Assembly (NCBI GenBank): GCA_043802345.1
Contig: JAZDLC010000309.1
Coordinates: forward strand, 1-31,573
DNA length: 31,573 bases
Direction of reading: 5' to 3'
DNA from: JAZDLC01 sp043802345
GTDB lineage: Bacteria; Planctomycetota; B15-G4; JADJEK01
Each line of letters starts with the position of its first letter. The stretch's first letter is position 1. A program made the position numbers and the translations under genes. Positions 8,375 to 16,339 of the stretch are shown piece by piece. The notes under the pieces were generated by a model. It saw nothing but the letters and a program-made list of their open reading frames with translations, was not told the origin of the DNA and did no database searches.

Positions 8375-10021
8375 ATGGTCCCCGTGAGTCCAGATCAGCA
8401 AGAGAGCGAAGAGGGTCCGCCGCAGCCACGGTCGAACGTGACCCGTGCCGCGTCGGTGATCGGCATGGCGGTGCTGGCCAGCCGGGTGCTGGGACTGGTC
8501 CGGGAGCAGGTCTTCGCGGCGTTCTTCGGCGCCGGGGCCGTCTTCGACGCCTTCGTCACCGCGTTTCGCATCCCGAACCTGTTCCGGGACCTGCTGGCCG
8601 AGGGCGCCCTCTCCGCGGCGTTCGTCAAGGTCTTCTCCCAGACCCTCGACCGGGAGGGAGAGAAGCGCGCCTGGCGGCTGGCCTCGGTGGTTTTTACCGT
8701 GCTGGCGGCCCTGGTCTCGCTGCTCGTGCTCGCCGGGATTCTCGCCGCGCCCTGGATCGTCCATGCGATGGCGCCGGGGTTCGACGAGGGGCAGAAGATC
8801 CTCGCCACGAGGCTGACGCGCGTGATGTTTCCCTTCCTGCTGCTGGTCTCCCTGGCGGCCGTGGTCATGGGTGTCCTGAACTCGACGAATCGGTTCGGGA
8901 TCCCGGCGCTGGCGGGAGCCTTCTTCAACGTCGGTTCGCTGGTGTTCGGGCTGCTGGCGGCGGCGCTGATGGAGCCGGAGTACATGCTCGGGACGGCGCG
9001 CGCGGCCTTTGCCGGCGAATCGTTTCAAGGCGGTGCGGACGCTGCCGCCGGGGCGATCCTCGGCATGGCCATCGGCGTGCTGGCCGGCGGAGCGCTGCAG
9101 TTGCTGCTGCAGACTCCCTCTCTTCACCGGACCGGATTCAGGTTCCGGCCGGGGTTCGATCTGAAGGACCCGGGCCTCAGGCAGGTCTTCCGTCTCATGG
9201 GACCGGCGGTGATCGGCACCGCGGCGGTGCAGGTCAACGTGTTCGTCAACAACAACTTTGCCTCGCGCCTGGAGCACGGCGCGGTCTCCTGGCTGTCGTA
9301 CGCGTTCCGCTTCATGCAGTTTCCGATCGGCATCTTCGGCGTGGCGATCGCTACCGCCACCCTGCCGGCCATCGCCCGGGCCATCGCCCGCAAGGATGAA
9401 AAGAACTACCGGGAGACCCTCTCCTCATCGCTCAGGCTGGCGCTCTTCCTGACGCTGCCCTCCGCCGCGGGGCTGATCGTGCTGGGGCGTCCCATTGTCG
9501 GCCTGATCTACGAGCGGGGGAACTTCCTTCCCGCCGACACGGAGCAGACCGCGGCGGCGCTGACCTGCTTCGCCGTCGGACTGGTCGGGTATGCGCTGGT
9601 CAAGATCCTGGCCCCCGCGTTCTACGCGGTGGACGACCCGAAGACACCGGCCAGGATCTCCCTCTTCTCGATCCTTCTCAACCTGCTGCTCTGCACCGTC
9701 CTGGTCGGCCCGCTGGGACATCGGGGCCTGGCCCTCTCCACCGCGTCGGTCGCGACGCTGAACGCCCTGGCGCTCTGGCTCCTTCTGCGGAGAAGGGTCG
9801 GCTCCCTGGGGGAGGCCGCCCTGCTCGGCGCATTGATTCGGATCGGCCTGGCCACGGTGGCCCTCTGGTTCACCTGCCGGTATGCCCTCGCCTTCCTGGA
9901 AGGGTGGTTGCCCGGCACGAGCCTCGGCCCCCGGCTGGTCCACGTCTTCGGCGCCATCTCCATGGGCGGCGGCGTCTATCTGCTGGTGCATCGCCTGCTC
10001 CCGAACATCCGCACCCGGTGA
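8375..10021 (+). CDS. murJ: Lipid II flippase MurJ
   Basis: MurJ/MviN moves the peptidoglycan precursor lipid II across the inner membrane. The 548-residue length is typical. The N-terminal signature is intact: SRVLGLVREQVFAAFFGAGA (about residues 36-55), then FVTAFRIPNLFRDLLAEGAL and AAFVKVFSQT, a well-conserved MurJ region. Many hydrophobic segments follow, consistent with the family's 14 helices, including NVFVNNNFASRLEHGAVSWL and a C-terminal segment near VFGAISMGGGVYLLVHRLLP. The ATG at 8375 was kept, although the ribosome site is weak and GTG at 8384 is an alternative. The last eight codons and stop lie inside a long inverted repeat (9998-10081). Confidence 0.95.
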   Translation: MVPVSPDQQESEEGPPQPRSNVTRAASVIGMAVLASRVLGLVREQVFAAFFGAGAVFDAFVTAFRIPNLFRDLLAEGALSAAFVKVFSQTLDREGEKRAWRLASVVFTVLAALVSLLVLAGILAAPWIVHAMAPGFDEGQKILATRLTRVMFPFLLLVSLAAVVMGVLNSTNRFGIPALAGAFFNVGSLVFGLLAAALMEPEYMLGTARAAFAGESFQGGADAAAGAILGMAIGVLAGGALQLLLQTPSLHRTGFRFRPGFDLKDPGLRQVFRLMGPAVIGTAAVQVNVFVNNNFASRLEHGAVSWLSYAFRFMQFPIGIFGVAIATATLPAIARAIARKDEKNYRETLSSSLRLALFLTLPSAAGLIVLGRPIVGLIYERGNFLPADTEQTAAALTCFAVGLVGYALVKILAPAFYAVDDPKTPARISLFSILLNLLLCTVLVGPLGHRGLALSTASVATLNALALWLLLRRRVGSLGEAALLGALIRIGLATVALWFTCRYALAFLEGWLPGTSLGPRLVHVFGAISMGGGVYLLVHRLLPNIRTR

Positions 10022-10081
10022 GAGTCTTCGCCAGGTGATTTCACCTGACGAAGACTCTCACCGGGTGCGGATATTCGGGGG
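9998..10081. repeat. Long near-perfect inverted repeat over the murJ stop codon
   Basis: Arms 9998-10038 and 10041-10081 are inverse copies around a 2-base centre (TT). By manual pairing 38 of 41 positions are Watson-Crick; the exceptions are two C/A mismatches (10031/10048 and 10006/10073) and one T/G wobble (9999/10080). The left arm contains the final murJ codons (NIRTR and stop), and the right arm ends 20 bases before the next start codon. No T-run follows, so it is not a standard intrinsic terminator. Confidence 0.9.
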
Positions 10082-10101
10082 TGGTGGTGTAAAGTCCATG
10101 C

Positions 10102-11136
10102 ATGGCACGAACCATCGTCATGACCACTCTTGTCTGTCTGCTGGGGATCGCTGCGATCGCCGCTGTGCAGGATGCCGGCCGCAAGGACGGGGAGCGGCTC
10201 AAGCGTCTGTTTGAGAAGCCGATCAAGATCGTGCAACCGTTGCCGGGCCTGACGGCTCAGCCGGAAGGGCGGCTGGTGGCGCGGACCGGACTCTCCCACG
10301 ATCTACTGCCCAGCCTGAGGCTTTACGACGTGCTGCTGGAACGGCAGGTCGTCCCTTCCCGGACAGCCTTCCTGGATGCCAGGTGGCGGGGGAAGACGGT
10401 CCGTCTCGGCTACTCGGTCACATCTGAGGGAAGCGTGTACGGCCCCAAGGCGTTCGACGAATTCGGGAAGGAAGTCACCGACGTCGATCTGTTCCTGGAC
10501 CAGTTCCGGGGGGACGGCGCCGTGCGGCTCAGCGATGTCTCGACCGAATCCCTGGGAGGTGTGATGCAGCTACGGGATGAGGTGCTGGCCCAGGAGAAGG
10601 CCCCGCCCAAGAAATCGGAACGTAAGCGCTGGACGCTGGTCCGCCACCACCTGCTGATGTTCGAATCGGATCGTCTGTTCCGCAGGTTGGAGACGGCGAG
10701 GAAGAACGGGGAGTCTCTGCGGCAGCCGCTCAAGGATCTCCTGGAGCTTGTGGCGGAGCTGCATCGCTTCGGGACGAATCTCAAGGCGGTGCTCGAGCCG
10801 AAGGAGGTGGGGGAGTACCGCCGCTTCCTGGACAGTCTCGTGGCTGACGCGACCGCAGCGCTGGAAGCGTTGGAGGGGGACGACGCCGAGAGGGCCGGCA
10901 GCCTGGTGGACGAGAAGGTCGGCCGGGGCTGCGTCGATTGCCATGAATGGCAGGATCACCAGTACCGCAAGCCGCTCAAGGACGCCCTGGCCACCGAGTT
11001 GGCCGGCGTCGGTTTCGGGAAGGGAAGCTTCGTGGTGGGGGTCGACGTGCGGGCGGCGGGCTTCGATCCGGACCAGGCGCAGGAGATGGCGGCGGTGGTG
11101 AAGGCGCTGGCGCTGCTCGCGCATGATGTGAAGTAG
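10102..11136 (+). CDS. Exported protein with a single c-type heme motif
   Basis: The 344-residue product starts with a signal-peptide-like segment (MARTIVMTTLVCLLGIAAIAA) and has one heme-binding motif, CVDCH, at residues 277-281, followed by EWQDHQYRKPLKDAL. The rest is mostly charged helix, for example KKSERKRWTLVRHHLLMFES and LKAVLEPKEVGEYRRFLDSL. It is probably a periplasmic mono-heme cytochrome c-like protein. I do not recognise a specific family. The ATG at 10102 lacks a strong ribosome site. The sulfatase maturase starts 25 bases downstream on the same strand, so they may be co-transcribed. A role in electron transfer is inferred only from the heme motif. Confidence 0.65.
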   Translation: MARTIVMTTLVCLLGIAAIAAVQDAGRKDGERLKRLFEKPIKIVQPLPGLTAQPEGRLVARTGLSHDLLPSLRLYDVLLERQVVPSRTAFLDARWRGKTVRLGYSVTSEGSVYGPKAFDEFGKEVTDVDLFLDQFRGDGAVRLSDVSTESLGGVMQLRDEVLAQEKAPPKKSERKRWTLVRHHLLMFESDRLFRRLETARKNGESLRQPLKDLLELVAELHRFGTNLKAVLEPKEVGEYRRFLDSLVADATAALEALEGDDAERAGSLVDEKVGRGCVDCHEWQDHQYRKPLKDALATELAGVGFGKGSFVVGVDVRAAGFDPDQAQEMAAVVKALALLAHDVK

Positions 11137-11161
11137 CGGGCCGTTGAAGGAGCGGCCGGCC

Positions 11162-12328
11162 ATGGTCGCGACCAGTTTCCATGTTCTCTGCAAGCCGATC
11201 GGGTCCCGGTGCAACCTGGACTGCGACTACTGCTTCTATCTGGAGAAGGGGGGGACGTCAGGGCAGGGGATGTCGGAACGGTTGCTGGAGCGGTTCGTGA
11301 AAGAGCGGTTCGCGTCCAGGTCCGGGCCGGCCGTCTCCTTCCTCTGGCAAGGAGGGGAGCCGACGCTCCTGGGTGTGGCTTACTTCCGGCGCGCCGTGGA
11401 GCTTCAAGAGCGGCACTGTCCGCCGGGGGTGCGGGTCGAGAACGCGATCCAGACCAACGGGATCCTGCTCGACGATGAATGGGCCCGGTTTCTGGCGGAG
11501 CAGCGGTTTCTGGTCGGTGTGAGCGTCGACGGGCCGGAGGAGCAGCACGACCCTCACCGCGTCGACCGGGCAGGGCGGCCGAGCCTCGCGGGGACTCTCG
11601 CGGCGATCCGCCGGCTGGTTGAGCAGCGGGTCGCCTTCAACACGCTGAGCGTGATTCACCGGGAGAATGCCCGGCGTCCGCTCGAGCTGTACCAGTTCCT
11701 GAAACGAATCGGCGCGACTCATCTCCAGTTCATTCCGCTGGTCGTGGGGCGGGGCGGCCGTCAGGACGGAGTGCCGGCGGAAGAGTGGGGAGCGTTCCTG
11801 ATTGCCGTGTTCGACGAGTGGCTGCGGAGTGATCTGGGGAAGGTCTCGATTCAGTTGTTCGAGGAGCAGCTCGGATTGGCGGCGGGACGCCCCGCGGGTC
11901 TTTGCGTGTTCGCCGAGATCTGCGGAGGAGCGCCGGTCCTGGAACAGGATGGCGATCTCTATAGCTGCGACCATTTCGTCGATGCCGAGCACCGGCTCGG
12001 GAACATCCTCGAGCAGCCGCTGGCGGCTCTCGCCCGAAGCCGCCAGCAGCTCGATTTCGGCCGGAGCAAGAGCTCGACCCTACCGGAGGCGTGTCGCTGC
12101 TGCGAGTGGCTCTCCCGCTGCTTCGGGGAATGCCCGAAGAACCGGGACGCCGCGGGACTGAACCGCTTGTGCGCCGGATACCGGTCGTTCTTCGAGCACA
12201 GCCAACCGCGCCTGGAGGCGTTGCTCCGCGAGGCCGCCGCCGGCCAGCCGGAGCGGATCCCGGGCCGCAACGATCCATGTCCCTGTGGGAGCGGATTGAA
12301 GTTCAAGCGGTGCCACGGTAGACCTTGA
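11162..12328 (+). CDS. Anaerobic sulfatase maturase (radical SAM/SPASM) with SEC-C tail
   Basis: Anaerobic sulfatase-maturating enzymes are cytoplasmic radical SAM proteins that oxidise an active-site Cys or Ser of a sulfatase to formylglycine. The ATG at 11162 has AAGGAG at 11147-11152. In the 388-residue product, C17, C21 and C24 (CNLDCDYC) form the radical SAM cluster site. SPASM auxiliary-cluster cysteines are visible in LCVFAEICGGAP, LYSCDHFVD and CRCCEWLSRCFGECPKNR, and the CDHF and GECPKNR patterns are characteristic of this family. The last 21 residues (NDPCPCGSGLKFKRCHG) are a SEC-C zinc-binding motif. The Cys-type sulfatase gene begins 36 bases downstream, fitting a maturase-substrate pair. 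Confidence 0.9.
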   Translation: MVATSFHVLCKPIGSRCNLDCDYCFYLEKGGTSGQGMSERLLERFVKERFASRSGPAVSFLWQGGEPTLLGVAYFRRAVELQERHCPPGVRVENAIQTNGILLDDEWARFLAEQRFLVGVSVDGPEEQHDPHRVDRAGRPSLAGTLAAIRRLVEQRVAFNTLSVIHRENARRPLELYQFLKRIGATHLQFIPLVVGRGGRQDGVPAEEWGAFLIAVFDEWLRSDLGKVSIQLFEEQLGLAAGRPAGLCVFAEICGGAPVLEQDGDLYSCDHFVDAEHRLGNILEQPLAALARSRQQLDFGRSKSSTLPEACRCCEWLSRCFGECPKNRDAAGLNRLCAGYRSFFEHSQPRLEALLREAAAGQPERIPGRNDPCPCGSGLKFKRCHGRP

Positions 12329-12364
12329 TCCTCATCTCGCATTGGCGCTGACGGACGGATCCTC

Positions 12365-13750
12365 ATGGCGGGCGCTCGGCAACCGAACATCCTGTTCCTG
12401 ATGGCGGACGAGCATCGGTTCGACTGGCACGGTGTGGACGGCAAGCTTCCCGTGCGCACTCCGCACCTCCTCGAGATGGCCCGGCACGGCGCCTGGTTCG
12501 AGCACGCGGTCACCCCTTCGCCGCTCTGCGCTCCGGCCCGCACCTGCCTGGCGCTCGGAACCGAATACGGCCGGGGAGGCGCGGTGCGCGTCAACCGGGC
12601 CGATCTGCCCGAGGAGGCCCGGAAAAGGACCTTCTACCGACGGCTGCGCGAGCTGGGGTACCGGGTCGCGAATTGCGGCAAGCTGGACCTGAACAAGAAG
12701 AGCCATTCGTGGGGCCTGGACGGGCAGCATTTCATTGACGGTCGCAGCGTTTTCCGGGAGTGGGGATTCAGCGACGGCTTCGATTCAGAGGGGAAGGGGC
12801 CGGCCTGCCGCTTCGCGAAGAAGCCGCGCGGGCCGTACGGGGCCTACCTGAAGCAGAAGGGCCTGGCGGACCTCTTCCACGACGACCTGGAACCCCGCAG
12901 GGAGGCGGAGTCGCCCTACCTGCTCACCCACCCCACGCCGATTCCGGCGGAGGCGTACGCCGACAACTGGGTGGGGCGCTCCGGCCTGGAGCTCCTGGAG
13001 CGGCTGCAGGGCGGGGGACCCTGGTTCCTGCAGGTCAACTTCTCCGGTCCCCATCCGCCGATGGATGTGACCGCGGAGATGCACCGCTGGTATCAGAACG
13101 TGCTCTTTCCCCAACCCGACGGGAGCACGGAGTTCACCGCGGAGATCCATCAGCAGATCCGGCGTAACTACTCCGCCATGGTGGAGAACATCGATCGCTG
13201 GATCGGGCGCTACCTGGAGCGGCTCCGGCTTCTCGGCCTGCGGGAAGACACCCTCGTCGTCTACACGTCTGATCATGGCGAGATGCTGGGCGACCGGGAG
13301 CTGTGGAAGAAGAGGCAGCCGTATCAGCCATCGTCGGGCGTACCGCTGGCGATGATCGGCCCGGGTGTCCGCCCCGGCTTGCGGGTGAGCGGCCCGGCCA
13401 CGGTGCTCGATCTCGCCGCCACCTTCCTGGAGTTCGCGGGAGGCGGCTCCGAGACCTTCAATGAGAGCCGTTCCATGCGCCGGCTCCTCTCGGGAGACCT
13501 CGCGGCGGGCCGCCCGTTCGTCCGGTCCGCCTGTGGCGACTGGAGAATGGCGTGCGACGGACGCCACAAGCTGGTGGAGGGGCATGCTGGCGCCGGCCTC
13601 TCCGGGCGGTCGGAAGCGCTCCCCTGGCTGGTGGACCTGCAGAACGATCCGCTGGAACGGGTCGACCTGGCCGCGACTCACGCGGAGATCGTGGCCCGGA
13701 TGACGGAATGGCTCAATCGTATCCCCAGAAGCGGCAGTACTCCGGCATGA
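12365..13750 (+). CDS. Cys-type formylglycine-dependent sulfatase
   Basis: Sulfatases of this family hydrolyse sulfate esters using a formylglycine made from Cys or Ser. The signature CAPAR (C55, P57, R59) is present in SPLCAPARTCLALGTEYG, so this is the Cys type. The opening PNILFLMADEHRFDW carries the first metal ligand region, and YTSDHGEMLGDRELWKKR (D303, H304) supplies the second metal site and a lysine. The 461-residue length is normal. The N-terminus runs directly into the catalytic fold with no signal peptide, unlike many planctomycete sulfatases, so the enzyme is probably cytoplasmic. The maturase lies immediately upstream. The 3' end overlaps the convergent sulfotransferase gene by 38 bases. 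Substrate unknown. Confidence 0.92.
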   Translation: MAGARQPNILFLMADEHRFDWHGVDGKLPVRTPHLLEMARHGAWFEHAVTPSPLCAPARTCLALGTEYGRGGAVRVNRADLPEEARKRTFYRRLRELGYRVANCGKLDLNKKSHSWGLDGQHFIDGRSVFREWGFSDGFDSEGKGPACRFAKKPRGPYGAYLKQKGLADLFHDDLEPRREAESPYLLTHPTPIPAEAYADNWVGRSGLELLERLQGGGPWFLQVNFSGPHPPMDVTAEMHRWYQNVLFPQPDGSTEFTAEIHQQIRRNYSAMVENIDRWIGRYLERLRLLGLREDTLVVYTSDHGEMLGDRELWKKRQPYQPSSGVPLAMIGPGVRPGLRVSGPATVLDLAATFLEFAGGGSETFNESRSMRRLLSGDLAAGRPFVRSACGDWRMACDGRHKLVEGHAGAGLSGRSEALPWLVDLQNDPLERVDLAATHAEIVARMTEWLNRIPRSGSTPA

Positions 13751-14501
13751 GCGCCGGAATCTCGCCGGCCTGACTCCTGAGCGCCTCGTCCGGTTCCCGC
13801 TTCCAGCGCCCGATCCTCTGATCCGTGATCTGGTCGCGGTGCAGCTCGTATTCGGCGATCCGCTTGGGGTTCGAGGCATTGAAGCTCCCGATGTCGCCGA
13901 TGCCTGGGATCGGACTCTCACAGAACCGCTTGACCTGATCGAAGAGGCCCGGATCGGTGCAGAGGTCCTCGTACCGGACCTTCATGCAGTCGCAGTCCTC
14001 GAACATCTCGAACTGGAACCGGAACTGCCGGTTCAGATCGGCCGCCGCCGACTCCGGGTGAAACCGGCCCGGCCAGCGCTTGCCGCCGCTCTCATGGATC
14101 CGGGCGTGCAGCGAGAGATAGAGGTCTCGCGGATCCCTCCCGGTGAGCAGCACCTTCATTCCGGGAAAGGCCCGGGCGTACCGCCGCCAGCCGTCGTGGA
14201 AGATCTCCTTGACGCCAACCTGGGAAACCACCTCCAGCAGCCTGGGGAGCAGCCGGTCCCGGAAGGCGATCGCCGCGTTCGCCTCGAGGGAGGAGTCCGC
14301 CGCCAGATCCCGGGCAAAGAGGTCGAGGTCGATGCCATGCTCCTTCCAGCGCTCCCGATCGGCGGTCTTCACCTGGAACTTTCCCTCGCCAAGCAGCGGC
14401 TCCCGGAAGATGAACCCGTGCGGCAGGCGGGTCAGCGCCTCGCTCAGCACCGTGGATCCGGTCCTGCGCAGCGAGGCGATGTAGACGAAGGGGAGTCTCA
14501 T
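13713..14501 (-). CDS. Sulfotransferase family protein
   Basis: This is probably a PAPS-dependent sulfotransferase that transfers sulfate to a sugar or other hydroxyl. The N-terminus MRLPFVYIASLRRTGSTVL contains the 5'-phosphosulfate-binding loop (residues about 10-17, SLRRTGST) and is followed by FIFREPLLGEGKFQ. VLLTGRDPRDLYLSLHARIH fits the 3'-phosphate-binding strand and helix, and MKVRYEDLCTDP is the conserved YEDL segment. The length of 262 residues suits a small bacterial sulfotransferase. Its ATG overlaps the stop of the upstream glycosyltransferase-sulfotransferase fusion by four bases (ATGA), indicating translational coupling. Its 3' end overlaps the opposing sulfatase gene by 38 bases. 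Confidence 0.85.
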   Translation of the reverse strand: MRLPFVYIASLRRTGSTVLSEALTRLPHGFIFREPLLGEGKFQVKTADRERWKEHGIDLDLFARDLAADSSLEANAAIAFRDRLLPRLLEVVSQVGVKEIFHDGWRRYARAFPGMKVLLTGRDPRDLYLSLHARIHESGGKRWPGRFHPESAAADLNRQFRFQFEMFEDCDCMKVRYEDLCTDPGLFDQVKRFCESPIPGIGDIGSFNASNPKRIAEYELHRDQITDQRIGRWKREPDEALRSQAGEIPALMPEYCRFWGYD

Positions 14502-16276
14502 CGGTCGGTCGGGTGCTCCTTCTGAGCGGCAACCTGGTGTTCGAGCAGGTAGCTGTACAGCTCCTCCGCCTCTCCCTCCAGCTGGTCCGACGGCTCGAGA
14601 CCCTGGTTCACCAGCGACGTCTCGTAAAACTCCCTGGCGGCCTTGTCGTCATACGGAAGATCGAGCTGGCCGCAGAGGTGGCGGAAGCGATCGAGGTACG
14701 GCTCCCCTTTCAGATCGAAGTTCATCAGGGGGAACTGGAGTTGCCGGTGGAGAGCGACCAGCTGCCGGTTGTAGGTGACCCAGAGGGCGACCCCTTCCTC
14801 GAGCGGCATGGCGTTGCGCCGGAGAAGCGACCTGGCGACCGCGTACGGGTGGCGGAAGGTCCCCACCAGGCGGCGCTGCGGCGTGTGAGGAAGCCACAGC
14901 GACATGGTGAACAGCAGCCTGGGATCCTTCACCAGCCAGCGCCGGTGGCGGCGATACGGCTTCAGGACCTCCAGGATCCGCTCCGGCTTGACGGCCCCGG
15001 CCGGCAGGTCCTCCACCGGCTCCTTCCAGCTCCCCCCCAGCTTGCCGAACACCTTCTCGTTGAGAACGCGAATGTCCTGGTCCTCGAGATTCCCCTTGGC
15101 GTTCCAGTTGGACCTGCGGGGAGCATTTCCGATCCAGAGACCGGCGGTCTCCAGCAGACCTGTCAGGCAGGAGGTTCCGCTGCGGTGCATGCCGAGCACG
15201 TACAGGCCTTCGGTCTTCAGCGGACCGCGGCTTGAAAAGAGCGATCTCCGGAAGCTCTTCCAGCGGACCGAGAGCCGACGGTCGCCATCGAGGCGTGCGA
15301 ACAGCTCTCTCGATTCCCGACATAGCTCTCCGAGTTGCCTGGCCGTGGTGAGGACCTCCCCGCGCACCTCCTGATCCTCGATCAGTAGCGGGCCGTCATA
15401 CTCCCGGCCTTCCAGGGCGGCGCTCATGTACTCGCTCAGGTAGTGGCAAGTGAACCGCTTGCGCGGCATCCAGGGCCGGATCTTCTCGGAGTAGTCCTTG
15501 GCCAGGTACGCCTGTTCTCCCTCCACGTTGATGTATGGCTTCTTGTCGATTCTCTTCTTCGCCAGCAGCGACAGGCCGCCCACATGCCGGATCGAGGCCA
15601 GATCAAGGTACTGGATCCGCTCGCCCCGCACCTGCAGCAGCAGATTGATCAGCTTGCCGACCTCGTAGGTGTCGGTCCGGCACCCCATCTGCTCCAGGGG
15701 CGCGCGGCAGCGCTCCGGAACGTCCTCGAAGGAGATAACCTTCTCGAAGGTCACTCCCTCTTCATCGATCAGCCTCTCAAGCGGCCTCCTGTGGTAGACG
15801 GCGAAGTAGGTGCTGCCCACACAGACACCCCCCTCGCTGCGATTGTGCGGCCCGCAGAAGCGCACGCCGGGCGCGGCGACCTGATCGGCGGCATTGCTCC
15901 AGATCGGGCGGCCCGAGAAGAAGGCGGCGTGTTCCTCCAGGTAGGGAGCCATTTCCGCGGCGAAGTCGCCCACGGCGAAGATGTCCGAGTCCATGAACGC
16001 GAAGAACTCGGAGGAGTCCAGTCCCAGCAGATGACTGACGACGATTCCGTGGTTCTGGATCTTCTTCGAGGGGAACTGGTAGTACTCGAGCTGATCGTTG
16101 GTCCCAGCGAGGCGCTCGAGCTGCTGCTGTTCCTGCTCCGAGCATCCGTTCGCCACCAGGCGGAAGCGGCAGTCGGTCCAGCGGGTCAGCGTCGGCACAA
16201 AATAACGCAGCGACCGGACCGTTCCGGGTGTGTAGATGACGTTGAAGGTGAGCTGCAAGTCCGGCTGCCCTTCCAA
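14498..16276 (-). CDS. Glycosyltransferase-sulfotransferase fusion protein
   Basis: Two domains are visible in 592 residues. Residues 1 to about 240 look like a GT-A-type glycosyltransferase: FNVIYTPGTVRSLRYFVPTL, a DxD-type metal/nucleotide-sugar site at 96-98 (FFAFMDSDIF), and a late histidine motif SIRHVGGLS at about 229-236. Residues about 355-592 look like a sulfotransferase: LGMHRSGTSCLTGLLE (about 361-376, PAPS loop), GNLEDQDIRVLN, WLVKDPRLLFTMSLWLP and VGTFRHPYAVARSLLRRN. One polypeptide may therefore add a sugar and then sulfate it. The called start at 16276 is TTG without a ribosome site; a TTG six codons later (16258) has GGAAGGG nine bases upstream and may be the real start. It is translationally coupled to the next sulfotransferase. 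Confidence 0.8.
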   Translation of the reverse strand: MEGQPDLQLTFNVIYTPGTVRSLRYFVPTLTRWTDCRFRLVANGCSEQEQQQLERLAGTNDQLEYYQFPSKKIQNHGIVVSHLLGLDSSEFFAFMDSDIFAVGDFAAEMAPYLEEHAAFFSGRPIWSNAADQVAAPGVRFCGPHNRSEGGVCVGSTYFAVYHRRPLERLIDEEGVTFEKVISFEDVPERCRAPLEQMGCRTDTYEVGKLINLLLQVRGERIQYLDLASIRHVGGLSLLAKKRIDKKPYINVEGEQAYLAKDYSEKIRPWMPRKRFTCHYLSEYMSAALEGREYDGPLLIEDQEVRGEVLTTARQLGELCRESRELFARLDGDRRLSVRWKSFRRSLFSSRGPLKTEGLYVLGMHRSGTSCLTGLLETAGLWIGNAPRRSNWNAKGNLEDQDIRVLNEKVFGKLGGSWKEPVEDLPAGAVKPERILEVLKPYRRHRRWLVKDPRLLFTMSLWLPHTPQRRLVGTFRHPYAVARSLLRRNAMPLEEGVALWVTYNRQLVALHRQLQFPLMNFDLKGEPYLDRFRHLCGQLDLPYDDKAAREFYETSLVNQGLEPSDQLEGEAEELYSYLLEHQVAAQKEHPTDR

Positions 16277-16339
16277 GGGAGAGGGGATGATGAGCGCGAA
16301 CCGGGAAGCCTAGCAGAGCGCTCGAAAACTGTGCAACGC

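Noticed and set aside
10021..10084. Ordinary intrinsic terminator after murJ
   Set aside because: The stem is much longer than usual, includes coding sequence, and no T-run follows either arm; it is reported instead as an inverted repeat.
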